DNA of 64,000 bases from Nissolia schottii (GCA_003254905.1 QANU01076221.1:124001-188000), one strand, 5' to 3'; positions 38,013-50,860 are shown, counted from the stretch's first letter. A program made the numbers and translations. Notes: generated from the sequence alone by a model not told the origin.

Positions 38013-38226
38013 TTTAATCCTTTGCTTTTCGCAAGGAAATTGTACTCTAGAATCACCCTTCGGTGGTCATAAATAAAATATTTCAAATTCACTTCTCCAT
38101 TTCTTACATTTTAAATTCACGCTCCTGTTCTTTACCAAGAACTAGTAATCGCTTGTCCTGCCTTAAAACAATCTTTTGCATTTGCGTCAAGTAATTCCCT
38201 GAAATTATTTCGTGTAAAACAATTTT

Positions 38227-39300
38227 TTATGATGCAGAAATGAGGAAAATGTCTTATGAGAGTGGTGGGGCCAAAAAATGTATCAAAATTGGTCCCTTCA
38301 TTAAAAATATTCTTAGAAAGTAAAGTAAAAGATCTTACTATTAAATCATTAAAATGAGAATGAATCTTATTTTCTCTTTTATTAATTCAATGAACACCTC
38401 TTTTTTTTTAAAAAAAAAAATCCAAATCCAATATTTACACATGTCATTCAAAAGAACAAATTCAATCAATTAATTCAAGTAAAAGGATTCACACACGTTA
38501 TTTCAAAGAAAACTAAATCTATTATTTTTGTATGATTAAAGGCCTTTTCATATTTATTTATATAAATACTTGATTATATGATTAAAGTTGATCTTATATT
38601 TCTTTTTGAAAAAAAAAAGTTGATCTTATATATATCTCATAGGATTAAACCCACGTAAATATATGGTTAGGGGATTAAGCGAGTAACCATTACATCACAC
38701 CTGTTACACAACTTTTTAGGTGACTTCTCATCTATCCAATGAGGTAAAATACTTAATGCTACTTAATTTATTTATTTTTTGTAATTTTTATAATTAAATT
38801 CATTAAATTTTGTTATTATTTTATGTTCTAATATGACATATTGATGGATACTATGATCTAATGTAATAAATTAATACTTTTTAATACAATATTTATAGAA
38901 AGGTACATCATAAACTTAAATAATCTACAAGTCTTTAAAATTTTTAAATCTCTTATAAGTTAACTCTTTTAATGATTTGACTAATAAAAAATTTATTACA
39001 ATTATATAAAATTTAAAATAATAATAAAATTTAATAAATTTAATTATAAAAATTATCAAAAATAAATAAATTAAATATCATAAAATATTTACCCTAATAT
39101 GAGAAACCACCACTTTTTTTTATCACTTTAAACAAGTATCACATGATTTCTTGGTTATATTTGTTAACGTTGTGCAGCGTCACCTTTCAAACAAAGTAGG
39201 GACAGAGGAAAAAGGCTGCAGCACGCTGAGCGATGTATAGCTTCGGATTTTTGGGAATTATTACATATATACTCCTCCTAATAAGATTTATATCTCATAA
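38227..39300. other. AT-rich spacer
   Basis: No gene. Mostly A/T runs and short stop-rich frames between the nested LTRs and the first hairpin-repeat copy. Confidence 0.5.
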
Positions 39301-39309
39301 TATGTTCTA

Positions 39310-39600
39310 TGAAAAAATTTACATTTGTATGGATCTATGTTTGAAATCACCACATCTTGTAGAAATTTCAGACCCAAGACTTTTTTTTAAAAAAAAAAAG
39401 GGATCTGAAATCGCCGGTGTGACGATTTCAGACTTTTCTTTTTAAAATGTCTGAAATCATCATAGGGTGTGACGATTTCAGAGATGATTTCAGACTTTTT
39501 TTAAATATCTGAAATCGTCACAGGGTGTGACAATTTCATACTTTTTTTTTTTAAATGTCTGAATTCGTCATACTTTGTGGTATACAAATTATACTAAAGG
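39310..39600 (+). repeat. Hairpin-rich repeat, copy A
   Basis: It starts around tttacatttgtatgg and ends around attatactaaagg. Inside are three near-perfect hairpins with the stem tctgaaatcgtcac / gtgacgatttcaga, at about 39404-39432, 39450-39482 and 39508-39540. They are separated by T-rich/A-rich linkers such as cttttttttaaatg. A degenerate fourth hairpin lies at the start. The same start, stem and end sequences recur in copies B and C. Confidence 0.8.
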
Positions 39601-40499
39601 GTGTAAAAATGTAAACAGACTGGATTTTTGTTTTGGGCTTCAACCATTTTATATAAACTTCAAAGTATGGTATGTGGATAGAGACATTTTTGTTTACTTC
39701 CTTTGTATATCAAATTCAATAAGCGAAAATTATTTACATTAACAATGATTAGACTTAAATTTACAGTTATTCAGTCAATATTGATATAACTTTAATTTAT
39801 TCTGTAGTACATGTATTGCAATTTATTGACTACAAATTTCTTCAAATATAAGATTCCCACCAAGAAAATCATCAAGTTAGTTTCAATCCTGATGGCAATG
39901 GACCAAATTAAGAAATTCAGCCTATGACATTTTATAGGCCGCATTCATGTGACGATATTTGGCTAATATTAGACAGATATTATATTTTAATTTCCTTTTT
40001 CCTTTAATAGTCACAACCATGACATTATTCACACCCTGTCCGTGATATACGCCAATATATATTGTCAACAATCAGGACAAGGTCGTCGTCCACTTTCACG
40101 CCCATAATCATGCTGGTTTTGAATAAAAAATATAAGAAGTCATTATCTTGATTTCGTAAGCAATTCTGAATTTGTTTGACCCATGTAAGATCTTATCTTC
40201 TATTGAGCTCTAGCCACCAACTTGACTTGGACTCGCTTTGCTTAATCTAAATAAAGTTTAACTTCTATATAACGAATTATAGTTAGAGTTTAATAAAATA
40301 TACAGAGACGAAACCAGAAATTGAAAACAATATATTAGATTTGAAAAACAAAGTTTTCAACTCCGTCATGTTAGCTGCCGCCAAGTGAGAACAAAGATAA
40401 ATAAAAGAACAGGGAATAAAAATGGTTCAAAAGCTGTATTTCAACTCTCAATGGGTAGATCTTTGTGAAAATTATTTGAGGCCTCTTTACATTTCTATG

Positions 40500-40635
40500 G
40501 TGTTTAGTATAACTTGTATACTAAAATATGGGTGGGAACACAAATTTACAAACGTATAAGTCTGGGTCTAAAATCGTCTCAGGGTGTGGCGATTTCATAC
40601 GTTTTAAAAAATAAAAAATAAAAAAGTCTGAAAGG
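40500..40635 (-). repeat. Hairpin-rich repeat, copy B (inverted, truncated)
   Basis: It begins with tttagtataacttgtata, the complement of the copy C end. It continues through the complement of the cacaaatttacaa junction and then carries one stem (taaaatcgtctc / ggcgatttcata, about 40567-40600) plus the A-rich linker. It breaks off after about 135 bp. Confidence 0.7.
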
Positions 40636-42600
40636 CCAATTAACCGAAAGGCCCATTTGAAACCAAAAAAATATATATATCATCGCAAAAATACAATAAG
40701 ACGGTCATGGCGATGCCCAGCCCCTTCTACCTCGTTCATTTTGTGTTTGAAAATAGTTTGGAACACCAGACTTATGAATAATGTTTAGCATTTTAAGAGA
40801 TAAAATAGAAAGTAAAATATCAAATATTATTCATTAAAATGTGTAGATTGATTTGTTAGGTCTAATGTGGGTTCTAGCTGCCACCCAAAGTGGATTATCG
40901 AGGGATTATTAATGTAGACCCCACTTTATCTTGATCATCTTATGTGGCACAATTTTAATGAGCAACTATCCCATGTTTTGGGCTTGATATCTAGGTTATA
41001 TCGTTTGGGCTTAGTCAAACATTGTAAGCCCATTTTTTTCAGTTGGGCAATAGTCAGCCAGCTTGAAGCCAGCAAGAGAATTTTCTGAGTCTACATCACC
41101 CAAAAAAGAAAACAAAAAAGAATAATTGCTGGTCTATGCTTCTTGATTCATATTTTTTTTTCATACAAGCTCAAATTTGAAAAGTTAGAAGTCAACTTGT
41201 AAGACAGGCTCAAAAGTCTGAGACAAGCACAGGAAAATACTTGTTGGTTACGCATTAGCTAGTAACAAGTCACATCCAGCATAGGTGTTTAGACTAGAAC
41301 TGGTGGAGTGTGCAAAATAATTTAGATACTGAAAACTGTTCTATGCGTGTAAGTAAGTGTAAGGAATACATCATTATTGGGTAGATATTAGGGTGTACAT
41401 AGGTTAATTTCTCTATCTTATAATGTATATTTTTCATTAAGTAATTATTTAATGACTATTTTTAAAATATATAAATAGTAAAATTGCATAAATTATTTGT
41501 ACCTGCCATTGCATCTACACCACACTATTCAACTTTTATAAAAAATATAATATAAAAGTATTAAAATTATCATCTCCAATTAATTTAAACTTAAAAAAAA
41601 TCTTAAAATAATATTAAACTCACTATGGAAATTATTAATTTAAACTTAAAAGAAAAAGATGATTCTTAAAAACCTTTGAAACCAAAAGCAATTGTGGGCT
41701 AATTATAGGGATCAGAGGCCGTACCTGGATGGTGATTGATTTCTCTCATACGGATAGAAACTTTAATAGCATTTTGACGTATAGCTAACTTGAGAAGATC
41801 CAGAGAACCCTTTATTATTGCAACGCCTAATAAAATAGTGGGGGCACTGGCATGCGTCAGGAACATGAGAAGGTTGTGGCTGATTACGTGGCACTTTGGG
41901 TATTTCCTCTGCCTCACTTTTGGGCAAATTGGCTTCAAGGGAAGGACTGAGACTTACTTTTGAACCATTCCTAACTTTTTTGACCTATTTTCCCTTTGCC
42001 CTTTTTCTTCCTAGAATTGTAATCTAGCTTGATTCCTCATGCCTTTCCTCATTGTTACTTGAAAAAATTGTGTAACATACTCGAGAAATTAAATTAATTA
42101 CTTAAGATGATGACTTTTGGAAGTATTAGTGTTTCATTCTCTAAACTCAAGCCTAATACTATTACTTAAGGAGTTGAAACTCTCAACTACTTCAACTAGT
42201 CATTTATTGATTATACTCATATGTTCTAATTATTCCTACCAAATAAAGAACACTTAATTGCTAATGTACATTTTAGTCCTGCAATTTTTCTCAAGGGCAT
42301 GCAGAGAGCTTAATTAATTAGTTTTACTTTTTTGGTACACGAGAGCTTAATTAATTAGTAATTACACATCTTTAGCACCTTGTGAAGGGAAAGAAATAGA
42401 ATAAAATTAAAATGCTGAGCATCTTGTTTGCCTTGTTGGCAATGTTTGAAATAAGGACGTCGCTCTGCAACCTGAACATGTGATTGACGAATGTGGCCAA
42501 TTTTTTCTTTGAATCTCCAATAATAATAATAATTTTTCGGTCTTGGCCATCAGTTTTTCTTATCTTGCCAAATGCAGGATTTATTACCTATATATTCCCC
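40636..42600. other. Spacer without an identified gene
   Basis: A minus-strand open frame at 41699-41938 (79 codons) with a less AT-biased composition could be a gene relic, but I recognise no family. The rest is AT-rich. Confidence 0.4.
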
Positions 42601-42619
42601 AAAGATTTTAATTCCATCC

Positions 42620-42925
42620 ATGTAAGAAATTTACATTTATATGAATTTGGGTTTGAAATCGCCACATCCTGTGGCGATTTTAGACCCTTGCCATATCTTG
42701 TGGCGATTTAAAACTCAAGATTTTTTTTTTTAAAAATGGTCTGAAATTGTCACATCCTATGACGATTTTAGACTTTTTTTTAAATGTCTGAAATTTTTAG
42801 ACTTTGTTTTAAAAAAAAAAAAGAAGTCTGAAATCGCCACACCTAATGGCTATTTCAGGCCCATACGATTGTAAATTTGTGTTTCAACCCATATTTTGGT
42901 ATAAAGGTTATACTAAACCCATATA
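42620..42925 (+). repeat. Hairpin-rich repeat, copy C
   Basis: It shares the start (aaatttacatttatatg) and end (ggttatactaaaccc) with the other copies. Hairpins occur at about 42652-42684 (gaaatcgccacatcctgtgg), 42741-42773 and 42827-42859, separated by poly-T/poly-A linkers. The second and third stems show compensating-looking substitutions (gtcac with gtgac-like versus gccac with gtggc). Confidence 0.8.
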
Positions 42926-43160
42926 CAAGTAATGATGCCGCAAATGCAATAATCCCCCCCCCCCCCAAGCACTTATGTCAATGTGTTCCATTCTGCTATA
43001 ATTGGGGATAAAACCTGTTTTCCTTCCATAGCCAACAATTTAGTCGTGCCCAAATCCAATAATGGGTTTGTGGGGTTATCTCCGAAGATCCTATGGACCT
43101 TAATATGAGAATATAGCATAATTATATAATAGAAGATATAAATAAACTTGGTCCATCAAT

Positions 43161-43207
<47 letters not shown>

Positions 43208-45235
43208 TATATATATGTACAAGTATCCGCAACTTAATATATAGTGAGTATAGTGGACATGGAGAAGTGGAGTCACACGGTATGTTCCCCTTACAAAAGA
43301 AAAGGATCAGAGGAATGGGGTGAACAAATCGGCAAACAGAAACCAAAGTGGGTTGTGGCGGGATCCTCCAAGTTTTTTAGCCTTGAGGCACTATGTTGTT
43401 TTCTTTGAGACCATCGGATTTTTTAAAGCTCAAAATCCAGCGATGACTTCCCAAACATTGAGCCGTTTGCTAGATGGGGCCCACCTCGCGCTCTTCATAC
43501 TTCTCATTCTTTTTTTTGGTATATGAAAAATTTTGATAGATTCAACACCAACAATCTTATTAAGGTCAGGACATGCTGGAATATACTTCTCATTCTTCGA
43601 GTTCGTGTCCTAGTGTGAAGGAAGGAGAAACTATGAGGTTTTTGTGGAGCATCAAAGTTGAAATATAACTATACTCTATATTTATAAAGTGACATTAGGA
43701 TTGAGCATAAGTCCTTTAGAGAACCACAATTCAAAAGTTAGTTATTGGAGTGAAAAAACTTAAACGGTCTCCTCTTCAAGGTAGTTTCCTAAATGAGACT
43801 CGTTACGTTGTCATTTCCTTCTAAAGTCACACTTTGTGACACTTCACTCTATCATAGTCCGTCCCTCCACAATCAGAACTCTCTACAAGTAGTCCTCTTC
43901 AGTTGGCTAACTCTAAAACTCTCAACGAGAGCACCATTTGTAGTAACGTACATAAGTCTTTAGGAGAATCACTAAAAACTAACTAGTGGAGTGAGAGAGT
44001 CCAAGTTCTTATAAAGTCTTCTCTTCAAGGTAACAACCTCTACAATGTGAGACTCGTTACAAGGATCTACTTATTTGTATCGAAACAGATTTTATTATGT
44101 TGATTTTTTAAATGATCTTGTCATGTATAATCTTTTATCATTAATTTAAAAAAATGAGATTTATAAATTTCATATAATATAAAAAAATAATGATAAAAGA
44201 TTGTATATTATAACACTGAAAAAATTTAACACGAAATGATTGATTTTCAATTTGTGGCGTTTACAAAAATGTTTATAAGTCATTCATTAAAATAACATTC
44301 ATGTCAGCAGTGAAAATTTAACTACAATCATTTTAGAATACGAACTCACTTTTTAGCAGCTATATGAACTCATAATGCTATGGTTGATTGGGATTTGAGA
44401 GTTATGAGGCCCATTTACACCCCCCCCCCAAATAATTATTATTCCGTACTTCTATTATTGTTTTTCTGGCCAACTATGCAACCAGTTTTTTTTTTTCCTT
44501 TAAATTTCTCTGTGAATAAAAAAATGAATTAAAAAATTTATTTCTTTGTTTTCCCCCTTTCAATTAATCAATGCTGCTTCCAGGCTTCAACTTTGCGTGG
44601 ATGAGATTATCTTAATTTCTCAATATGCTTCCATTCCAAAAAACGTCAACAGAATCCGGCTTAATTTGACTCTAATCTTGAGAAAATCCGATGATGCCAA
44701 TCCATCAAATCATGATCGTGGCAATGATGACTACTTGTGGAGTGTATCACCTTCATAATTTAGCATTCAATGCATCAATCAAATACACCGTACAGATGAG
44801 ATGTCATCTTCTATATAACTTTCCTTCACAAATGATCATATCAACGTCATTTCACCATCCTTCATGAAATGTGGTGTCCAAAAATAGTGTTGGGACTGAT
44901 GCTTCAATTAGATGCCAATAACTAGCAGTTTTTAAGGTCAAGTCCGAGGTATAGACCAACAAACAAAAAGAACATTCCAGCCAGATGAGGTAGAAGGGTA
45001 ATAATACTATATAATATAATAGGAGGATTTAAGAGGAAATCAATCAAATCAAATAAAATCAAATAGTACGACTACGATCAAGCAGCTGCTCTCTCTTGTT
45101 TATTTCCCTCTCAAAGAAATTGAGAACTCCAAACGTATCTTCCCACATTATGACAGGTTCCAACTTTTCCCCTTTTCACACATTCAAATACTAAGAAGCA
45201 GTAGAAGGTTCTCTCTTTAATTCATATGACCCACT
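42926..45235. other. Spacer with simple repeats
   Basis: A run of 13 C (about 42954-42966), a long (AT)n tract (43163-43201) and a (C)9-10 run near 44421 are the only distinct features. Segment 43600-44070 contains a loosely repeated phrase (tcctcttcaaggta with gagactcgttac, about 43790 and 44030), suggesting an old internal duplication of about 250 bp. No gene. Confidence 0.5.
43163..43201. repeat. (AT)n microsatellite
   Basis: About 19 AT units without interruption, followed by two short imperfect TA tracts. Confidence 0.95.
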
Positions 45236-45404
45236 TTGCTAAATTCAAGAAACTTCAAAGTTTCAGCTCTCACGAAAACATATACATTAGAAGGAAAAAA
45301 AATAATAATAATAATAACACTTGATCCTTCCCTCTTCCGATGTCCTGAATCTCGCAAATTCATTGGGATCCTCTGTCCCTCCTCAACATTATTTCATTCC
45401 AGTT

Positions 45405-47133
45405 ATGTCTTCTTGTCATACAAGTAACCTCAAAGAGAAGAAGAATCACAAGAAGAAGATCAGGAAGCGAGCTTGTTCCTCCTCCTCCGCCACCACCTCT
45501 TGTTCCTCATTGGTCCGAAGAAGACACCGTTTTAAGAGAGCCATTCTGGTTGGTAAGAGAGGAGGGTCAACCACCCCTGCACCCACGTGGAAGACCATGG
45601 CAGAGGTAAATTATCATCAACAAGAAGCAAAAGCTGCTCTTCCTTGCAAAGAGAAGGAACAACTCTGCGTGTCTGCAAGGAAACTCGCTGCTACGCTGTG
45701 GGAAATCAATGATTTGAATCCTGCAAGGGTGAAGAAGGAGATAGAGGGTGGTGAGCCAGCAGTGTTCAGAAGCAGAGCAAAAAGCGTGACCCTATGCAGA
45801 TCAGGCTTTTTACTCCCACATTTGTCAGATCCATCTTTTACTCCATTGCGCGAGGTATTCATAGAAAAATTTATGCTTTTCTTTTGGTTTCATATGCAAG
45901 GACGAATCTGATCGATGAATCAACCATGCTGAAATGCAGGAGCCAATAAACAACAAGAGTTGCGGCAGATGCGCTGTGGGATTGAAGAACCGTCTGAAGG
46001 AAGCTAGGAGCGGGGTATCCACATCGAAGAAGCTTCTGAAGGTGCTAAACCAAATGTGCATGCAAGAGCACAACACATCAAGCATGCCTCTCATCTTGGC
46101 CATGAGCGGCGAGCTTGATCGGGTGCGAGGCCAGATCGATCAACTGATCCAAGACCAGAACGAAATCAATCGCCTGGCGAGGAGGGAAAGAGAGAGGGTT
46201 CGCGGAGCCATAGCAAGCATAGCAGAGGAGCTTGAGGTGGAGAGGAGGCTAAGGAGGCAGACCGAGAGGCTCAACAAGAAGATTGCCAAGGAAATGGCCG
46301 CTGCAAAGGCCTCCAGTTCCAAAGTTTCGGAAGAACTTCAGAGGGAGAAGCGAGCGAAAGAGATCTTGCAGCAAATCTGTGATGAGCTAGCCAGGGGAAT
46401 TGGGGAAGACAGAGCGCAGGTGGAGAAGCTGAAGAGGGAATCGGATAAAGTGCGACAAGAGCTTGAAAAGGAGAGGGAAATGCTTCAGATAGCCGATGTG
46501 CTGCGCGAGGAGCGAGTCCAGATGAAGCTCTCCGAGGCTAAGTATCACTTTGAGGAGAAAAATGCTGTGTTGGAGAAGCTGAGGAATGAGCTTGAAGGAT
46601 TTCTTACAACCAAAGAAGAAGAAAATTGTGATGCTAATGGCAATGGCAATGAAGAGTTCAAAAAGCTCAAGGATCTTGACTCTTATCTAAGCACAACATG
46701 CTGGGAATTCCGGAATCCGGTGAAAGAGAATGGTTTAGATGTTGATTCAGACGACAGTGATCTTCAGTCCATAGAATTAAACATGGACAATGATAACACA
46801 GGATACCAGTGGAGTTATGCTCGCGAAAATGCTGCGGCGCGAGACGAGTCCAAAACAGTCTCAATTGACAAAGACATAGGGAGGAAATCTTTCTCTGAGA
46901 GGATTCAGTGGGGAAGCATTTGCTTCAACAAGGGAACTACTTCCAATTTAAGCAGTTCCGATCAGCAAGATCGGGAAAGATCGATGGAAGAGACTGGCAA
47001 CTATAGGCCAATCATGAGCCTCAGAGAGTGTCTGTCATGTGCAAGCCCTACTCCTGCTATAATAAAATGTGGCCAGCCATTGACATTACAGTGCATTGAT
47101 GGAGAAGCTGAGGAAAATTCTCACAGAATCTGA
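45405..47133 (+). CDS. Coiled-coil protein of the At5g41620/USO1-like plant family
   Basis: Two exons, 45405-45854 and 45940-47133, join in phase to give 547 residues. The N-terminal 60 residues are very basic (KEKKNHKKKIRKR and RRRHRFKRAILVGKRGG). Conserved phrases PTWK and ARKLAATLWEIND follow. Residues about 208-390 form a long coiled coil (GELDRVRGQIDQLIQDQNEI through SEAKYHFEEKNAVLEKL). It includes the family signature QICDELARGIGEDRA and LREERVQMKLSEAKY. The C-terminus is acidic and low-complexity. Plant relatives are annotated as intracellular protein transport USO1-like or trichohyalin-like, and none has a firm function that I know. The first ATG in a long leader is chosen; the frame is open to 45321 without another ATG. 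Confidence 0.83.
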
Positions 47134-48374
47134 AGAAAGAGGCTGCGCAGCAGGAAGAAAATCTGTATGCTAAGAGCTTATTTTTGATAGTTAGTGCCAT
47201 ATGGATATAGATAGCTTATGGTGTTTTCTGTTCCAAAACTATTGCTGTTTTTTTCTTGAATTGAGAATGTTCTAAGTCTCATCGCTGTCATGTGTGTTAA
47301 GATATAGCAACAAAATGTAAAGTATTTACTGCTACAATTGCATACACCAGTTTTGGCTGCTAGCTTCTTCTAGCTTTAGAAAACTTTTGATGTTTATGTT
47401 CCAATCTCAATATTCAGATGGGAGAGAAAAATGGTTTTCCAATTTGAAAAAGCTGTGTAGTGTAGTTTGATGTGAATTGCTATCAAGTAATGGCGTTGGA
47501 GTGATTTGGAGGGATTCCCTTGGGCTGTATTTGGTGCCAGAGACGAGATAAGAAGATAGAGACACGAGACAAAGAAAATTCACATGCCTCCACACCCCAA
47601 TTTTATGTCCTTCCAATATCTGTTCTATGTCCTATTTCTATTATTAAACGTAGCCTTATGGAACAAAAATAATAGAGGAGCCTTTCTGTCGCAGCCTAAA
47701 AACAAATGAGAAATGAGCAAGTAATATAGTGCTAAACGCTAATAGTTTTGTAAGAAATGAACACAATTATATATGAGATGTGATGTATGGTTGTGATATA
47801 AATGAAAGAGTACTTGTTGCCATGACTGCCTGACAGATAACACTGTCATATAGCATACTTCCAACCATTTCAATTCAAACATCTGAATACGGAAGTATGA
47901 TCATCTTGTAGGGCCATGTCTTGTAGATCATATGACCATAACCACTTTTTTTATTGAAAACTTAAAAATAAAACTGGCCAACTATTTTGAAAAACGATGC
48001 ACTATAAGTCTGAAAGACATAGTAATTCATTAGTGTAGTGTTATATTAACGACACATCCATTATCTCAAAAGCATGATGTGTAATAAAATCTCATGAAAT
48101 GCTAAGTTGATGGTTAACCATAGTCAAAATTACAAAAACAAAGAGTCAAGGAAAATCCCTTGAATATCACTAACCACATTGGTATCTTATATGAAAATGA
48201 TATAGAGTAAGCATGCGATTAACTAGCTTTAAGAATTCATCTCTTTAGTTAATGGTAGAGGTATATTAATGGGTTGGTAATAATTAATATTTATACCTCT
48301 TAGTAGTAGAGATTGTGATATCATGTTAAGAACTATTTCTCTAAAACGCTTACGTTGTTTAGTAGAGATACAAG
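47134..48374. other. 3' UTR and spacer
   Basis: About 270 bases of probable 3' UTR, then AT-rich spacer with MITE copy 2 (47519-47657). Nothing else could be supported. Confidence 0.5.
47519..47657. mobile_element. MITE copy 2 with an AACGTAGCCTTA end
   Basis: The left end gggctgtatttggtgc and the complement of the right end (taaggctacgttt) form imperfect inverted repeats. The interior carries GAGACG/GAGACA words. It matches the complement of 13735-13928. About 139 bp, non-coding. Confidence 0.6.
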
Positions 48375-48919
48375 TAGAGGTGTGCATCGGGTGATCCAAA
48401 TTACCAAATTCGTTAAACTCACTCAACTCGAAGTTGGTCGACTTAGCTTAACTCGAAGTTGACTAGGACTTGGGTCGAAACTTGCTCATCTTGATACTTT
48501 GTTAGTTGTGTAGCGGTTAATTGAATTTTGAAACTGAATTGTTCAACTACTTGCCGTAGGCCTTTTTTATTTTTACCTAATGTTACCCAACTCAACCTAA
48601 GTCCACATTGCTGATCAAACAAGAGAAGAAATTCTACCTAAATTTGTCAAAAAAATCAACCAAAACCTCCCACTAAGAAAAAAAAGGGAAAGAAACTCTC
48701 AAATGTAAAAAAACATACCCCCAAAACTCCAAAATAATGACAAAAAATTCTATAAAAAAATACCATGATCATTCATCGAGTTTTCGACCCACTCAACTCG
48801 TCCAACAACTCATCAAATTGACTTGAGACAAGTCTCTTCATTCAAAATTGCACAACTCGACTTGTTCGACTCATCGTTAGGTTGGCCACTTGAGTGAGAG
48901 TGGTTAATGTACACCCCTA
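48375..48919. mobile_element. Non-autonomous hAT-like element, 545 bp
   Basis: Terminal inverted repeats are tagaggtgtgcat and the complement taggggtgtacat (11 of 13). Flanking 8-mers gatacaag (48367-48374) and aatgcaag (48920-48927) match at 6 of 8 positions, compatible with an old hAT duplication. The interior has repeated aactcgaagttg and actcaactcg phrases and no transposase frame. It resembles the 11871 element in end sequence but not in interior. Confidence 0.65.
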
Positions 48920-50860
48920 AATGCAAGAATAGTTTTATATCCTAACAAGAAGTCATGCAATTGCAAGGAAGAAATTACTTGTAAGGGCCTTCAATTTTTG
49001 TCCTTGCTCAATGTAATAGTAACAGGCTTTGTTGGAATTCGGTTTTTGTCACACTATATTTTGGTGTGATTCTTCGTGTCCACACGTTGTTTCATAAATT
49101 TGTCAAACCAAGCCAAAATCACTTCAATGAGGCCCATTTATTTTAGATTGATTAACGGAAAACTTGGCCTAATAGAAATAGCAATACCCACACACATGTA
49201 ATTGAATATGGATCTTTGTAAGGTTGTTTGGATTCTAGTGGAGTTTGGAGTGTGTATATTGGAGTCCAAAAAAGAAAGAAAGGAGAAAAGACTGTATCCA
49301 TACATGTTTGCAAATTGAGTATGTATGAATATGATTTTGAATCTAAGAGAGTTATTCAAGTAAAAGTTTGAAAGCAGCAAAAAAAAAATAAATCCGTTGA
49401 ATCAAATAATGATTTAAGAACTATATTCTATTATTTATTCCTAAGTTCTTGTTTACTTATGATGCAAGAATAGGCTTTATTCCTAGGTTTATTATTCGTG
49501 TTTACCTATGATGCAAGTAGAGGCTAACCTTTAGTTAGTTTTAGGTATTTTCACTTTTGCAATCTAAAGATTAAAGTCATGGAAAGCAACTTTTCTTGCG
49601 TAAAAGTTTGTATGAGCAGTCAGCAAGGAAAATTGCTTTTTCTAAAATGGAACTACAACATTTCCCATGCTTGTGCTCATTTATAGTACATTTTTGGCTC
49701 TAAAATAAATGAACCCAACAAGTTTATATTTTCTAATATATATATATATATATTATATACACACACACACCCACACACCTAAAATGAAAAGAAGTGGTCA
49801 TTAGGCACTCCACAAACAATAACATCACAAAAGTTATTAAGCAAAATCCAAATGATTGCGTGGACTAAATTGATACTACAAGGTCATTTTCCTTAAAAAA
49901 TATACTAAGAATCTGTTGTGAGCCATGAGTCAATGTCTGAGTTGATTAAGACAAAAGAGCATGAAGAAACAAAACGGTGGCTGTCAGAATGAACATAAAA
50001 GCAGAAGCACTTAAAGTGGATAACATGGGCGGCCACGTCACAAATGACTCAAAAGAAAAAAAAAATGGACCGAACCTTATTATACCTTATTAAGAAATAC
50101 CTGCATGAATACAATTTTAACTCATCAAACTACTTTTATCATAAAAATGAGTTTAGTTAATTTTATTGAAAATAATAATCACTTTGTTTTTATGTCTCAA
50201 ACTTTATTGAGTATTTTAATGTCTTAGAATTGAATATTATTATGTGTAATTATATAATGTAAAAATATTGGATAGACCTTCATTTTATTTATCATTAAAT
50301 AATAAAATCTTAATAAAATATAAGTCATATTAAAATTTTATTTAATAATAAATAAAATATAAATTAACACAATATCTAACTCAAAATAAATATAAATAAC
50401 ATAATTTATTACAAATATTTATACAACAATTTTTTTTTTGCTACCTTACCACTTGAATTCTTTGCCATTAGATTACACATTCCCTCGCCGACCCTCTTCC
50501 TCTCATAATCTCAACGCCACGCCAAAGCCAAGTTGCCACCAACTTGCTTCACTCTCATAAACAAGCAAAGCACAAATCACATTCATTCATAGGGCACACA
50601 CACTTAGAATTAGAGACCTCAAACCCCTCTGCCTCGGAAACAGAGGAACCCCCCCAAAATACAGAAAACCAAGGAATAACCCCTTTAACAGCCAACCCTT
50701 TTGCCCCTACCTTCCAACTTTGGTTTGATCTGTTGTGCTCCTCTCCTCTGGTTCCTATTCCATGAAGCAGCACAACCTTAAACCCTAGCTGATATTGTTA
50801 TTATTGTTGGGAATCATTTGAAAAACAGGGGAGGGGACAGAGTGGGGGAAGGGGATAATA
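48920..50860. other. Spacer and upstream region of the NAC gene
   Basis: AT-rich DNA with a (TA)n(CA)n tract at about 49737-49778. From about 50450 it becomes C-rich and is probably NAC promoter and 5' UTR. A short in-frame-looking ORF at 50544-50765 lies in that leader and might be an upstream ORF, but its start is near no recognisable context. Confidence 0.45.

Larger units (their letters stand above)
34171..38221 (+). mobile_element. Outer solo LTR, interrupted by a second LTR
   Basis: Ends are TGTTAGGATC (34171) and GTAAAACA (38221). The flanks are atttt at 34166-34170 and atttt at 38222-38226, a perfect 5-bp duplication. Removing the inner insertion (35052-38012 plus one copy of its duplication) leaves about 1085 bp. 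A TATA box, ctataaatag at 34841-34850, shows plus orientation. There is no gag/pol on either side, so it is a solo LTR formed by LTR-LTR recombination. Style resembles Ty3/gypsy Tat/Athila LTRs (from memory). The short right piece (38018-38221) is assigned mainly from the duplication and the CA end. Confidence 0.7.

Noticed and set aside
41699..41938. Minus-strand 79-codon frame as a gene
   Set aside because: No family recognised and no supporting exons nearby.
42954..42966. Poly-C run as a G-quadruplex or regulatory site
   Set aside because: A single homopolymer with no other G tracts nearby.
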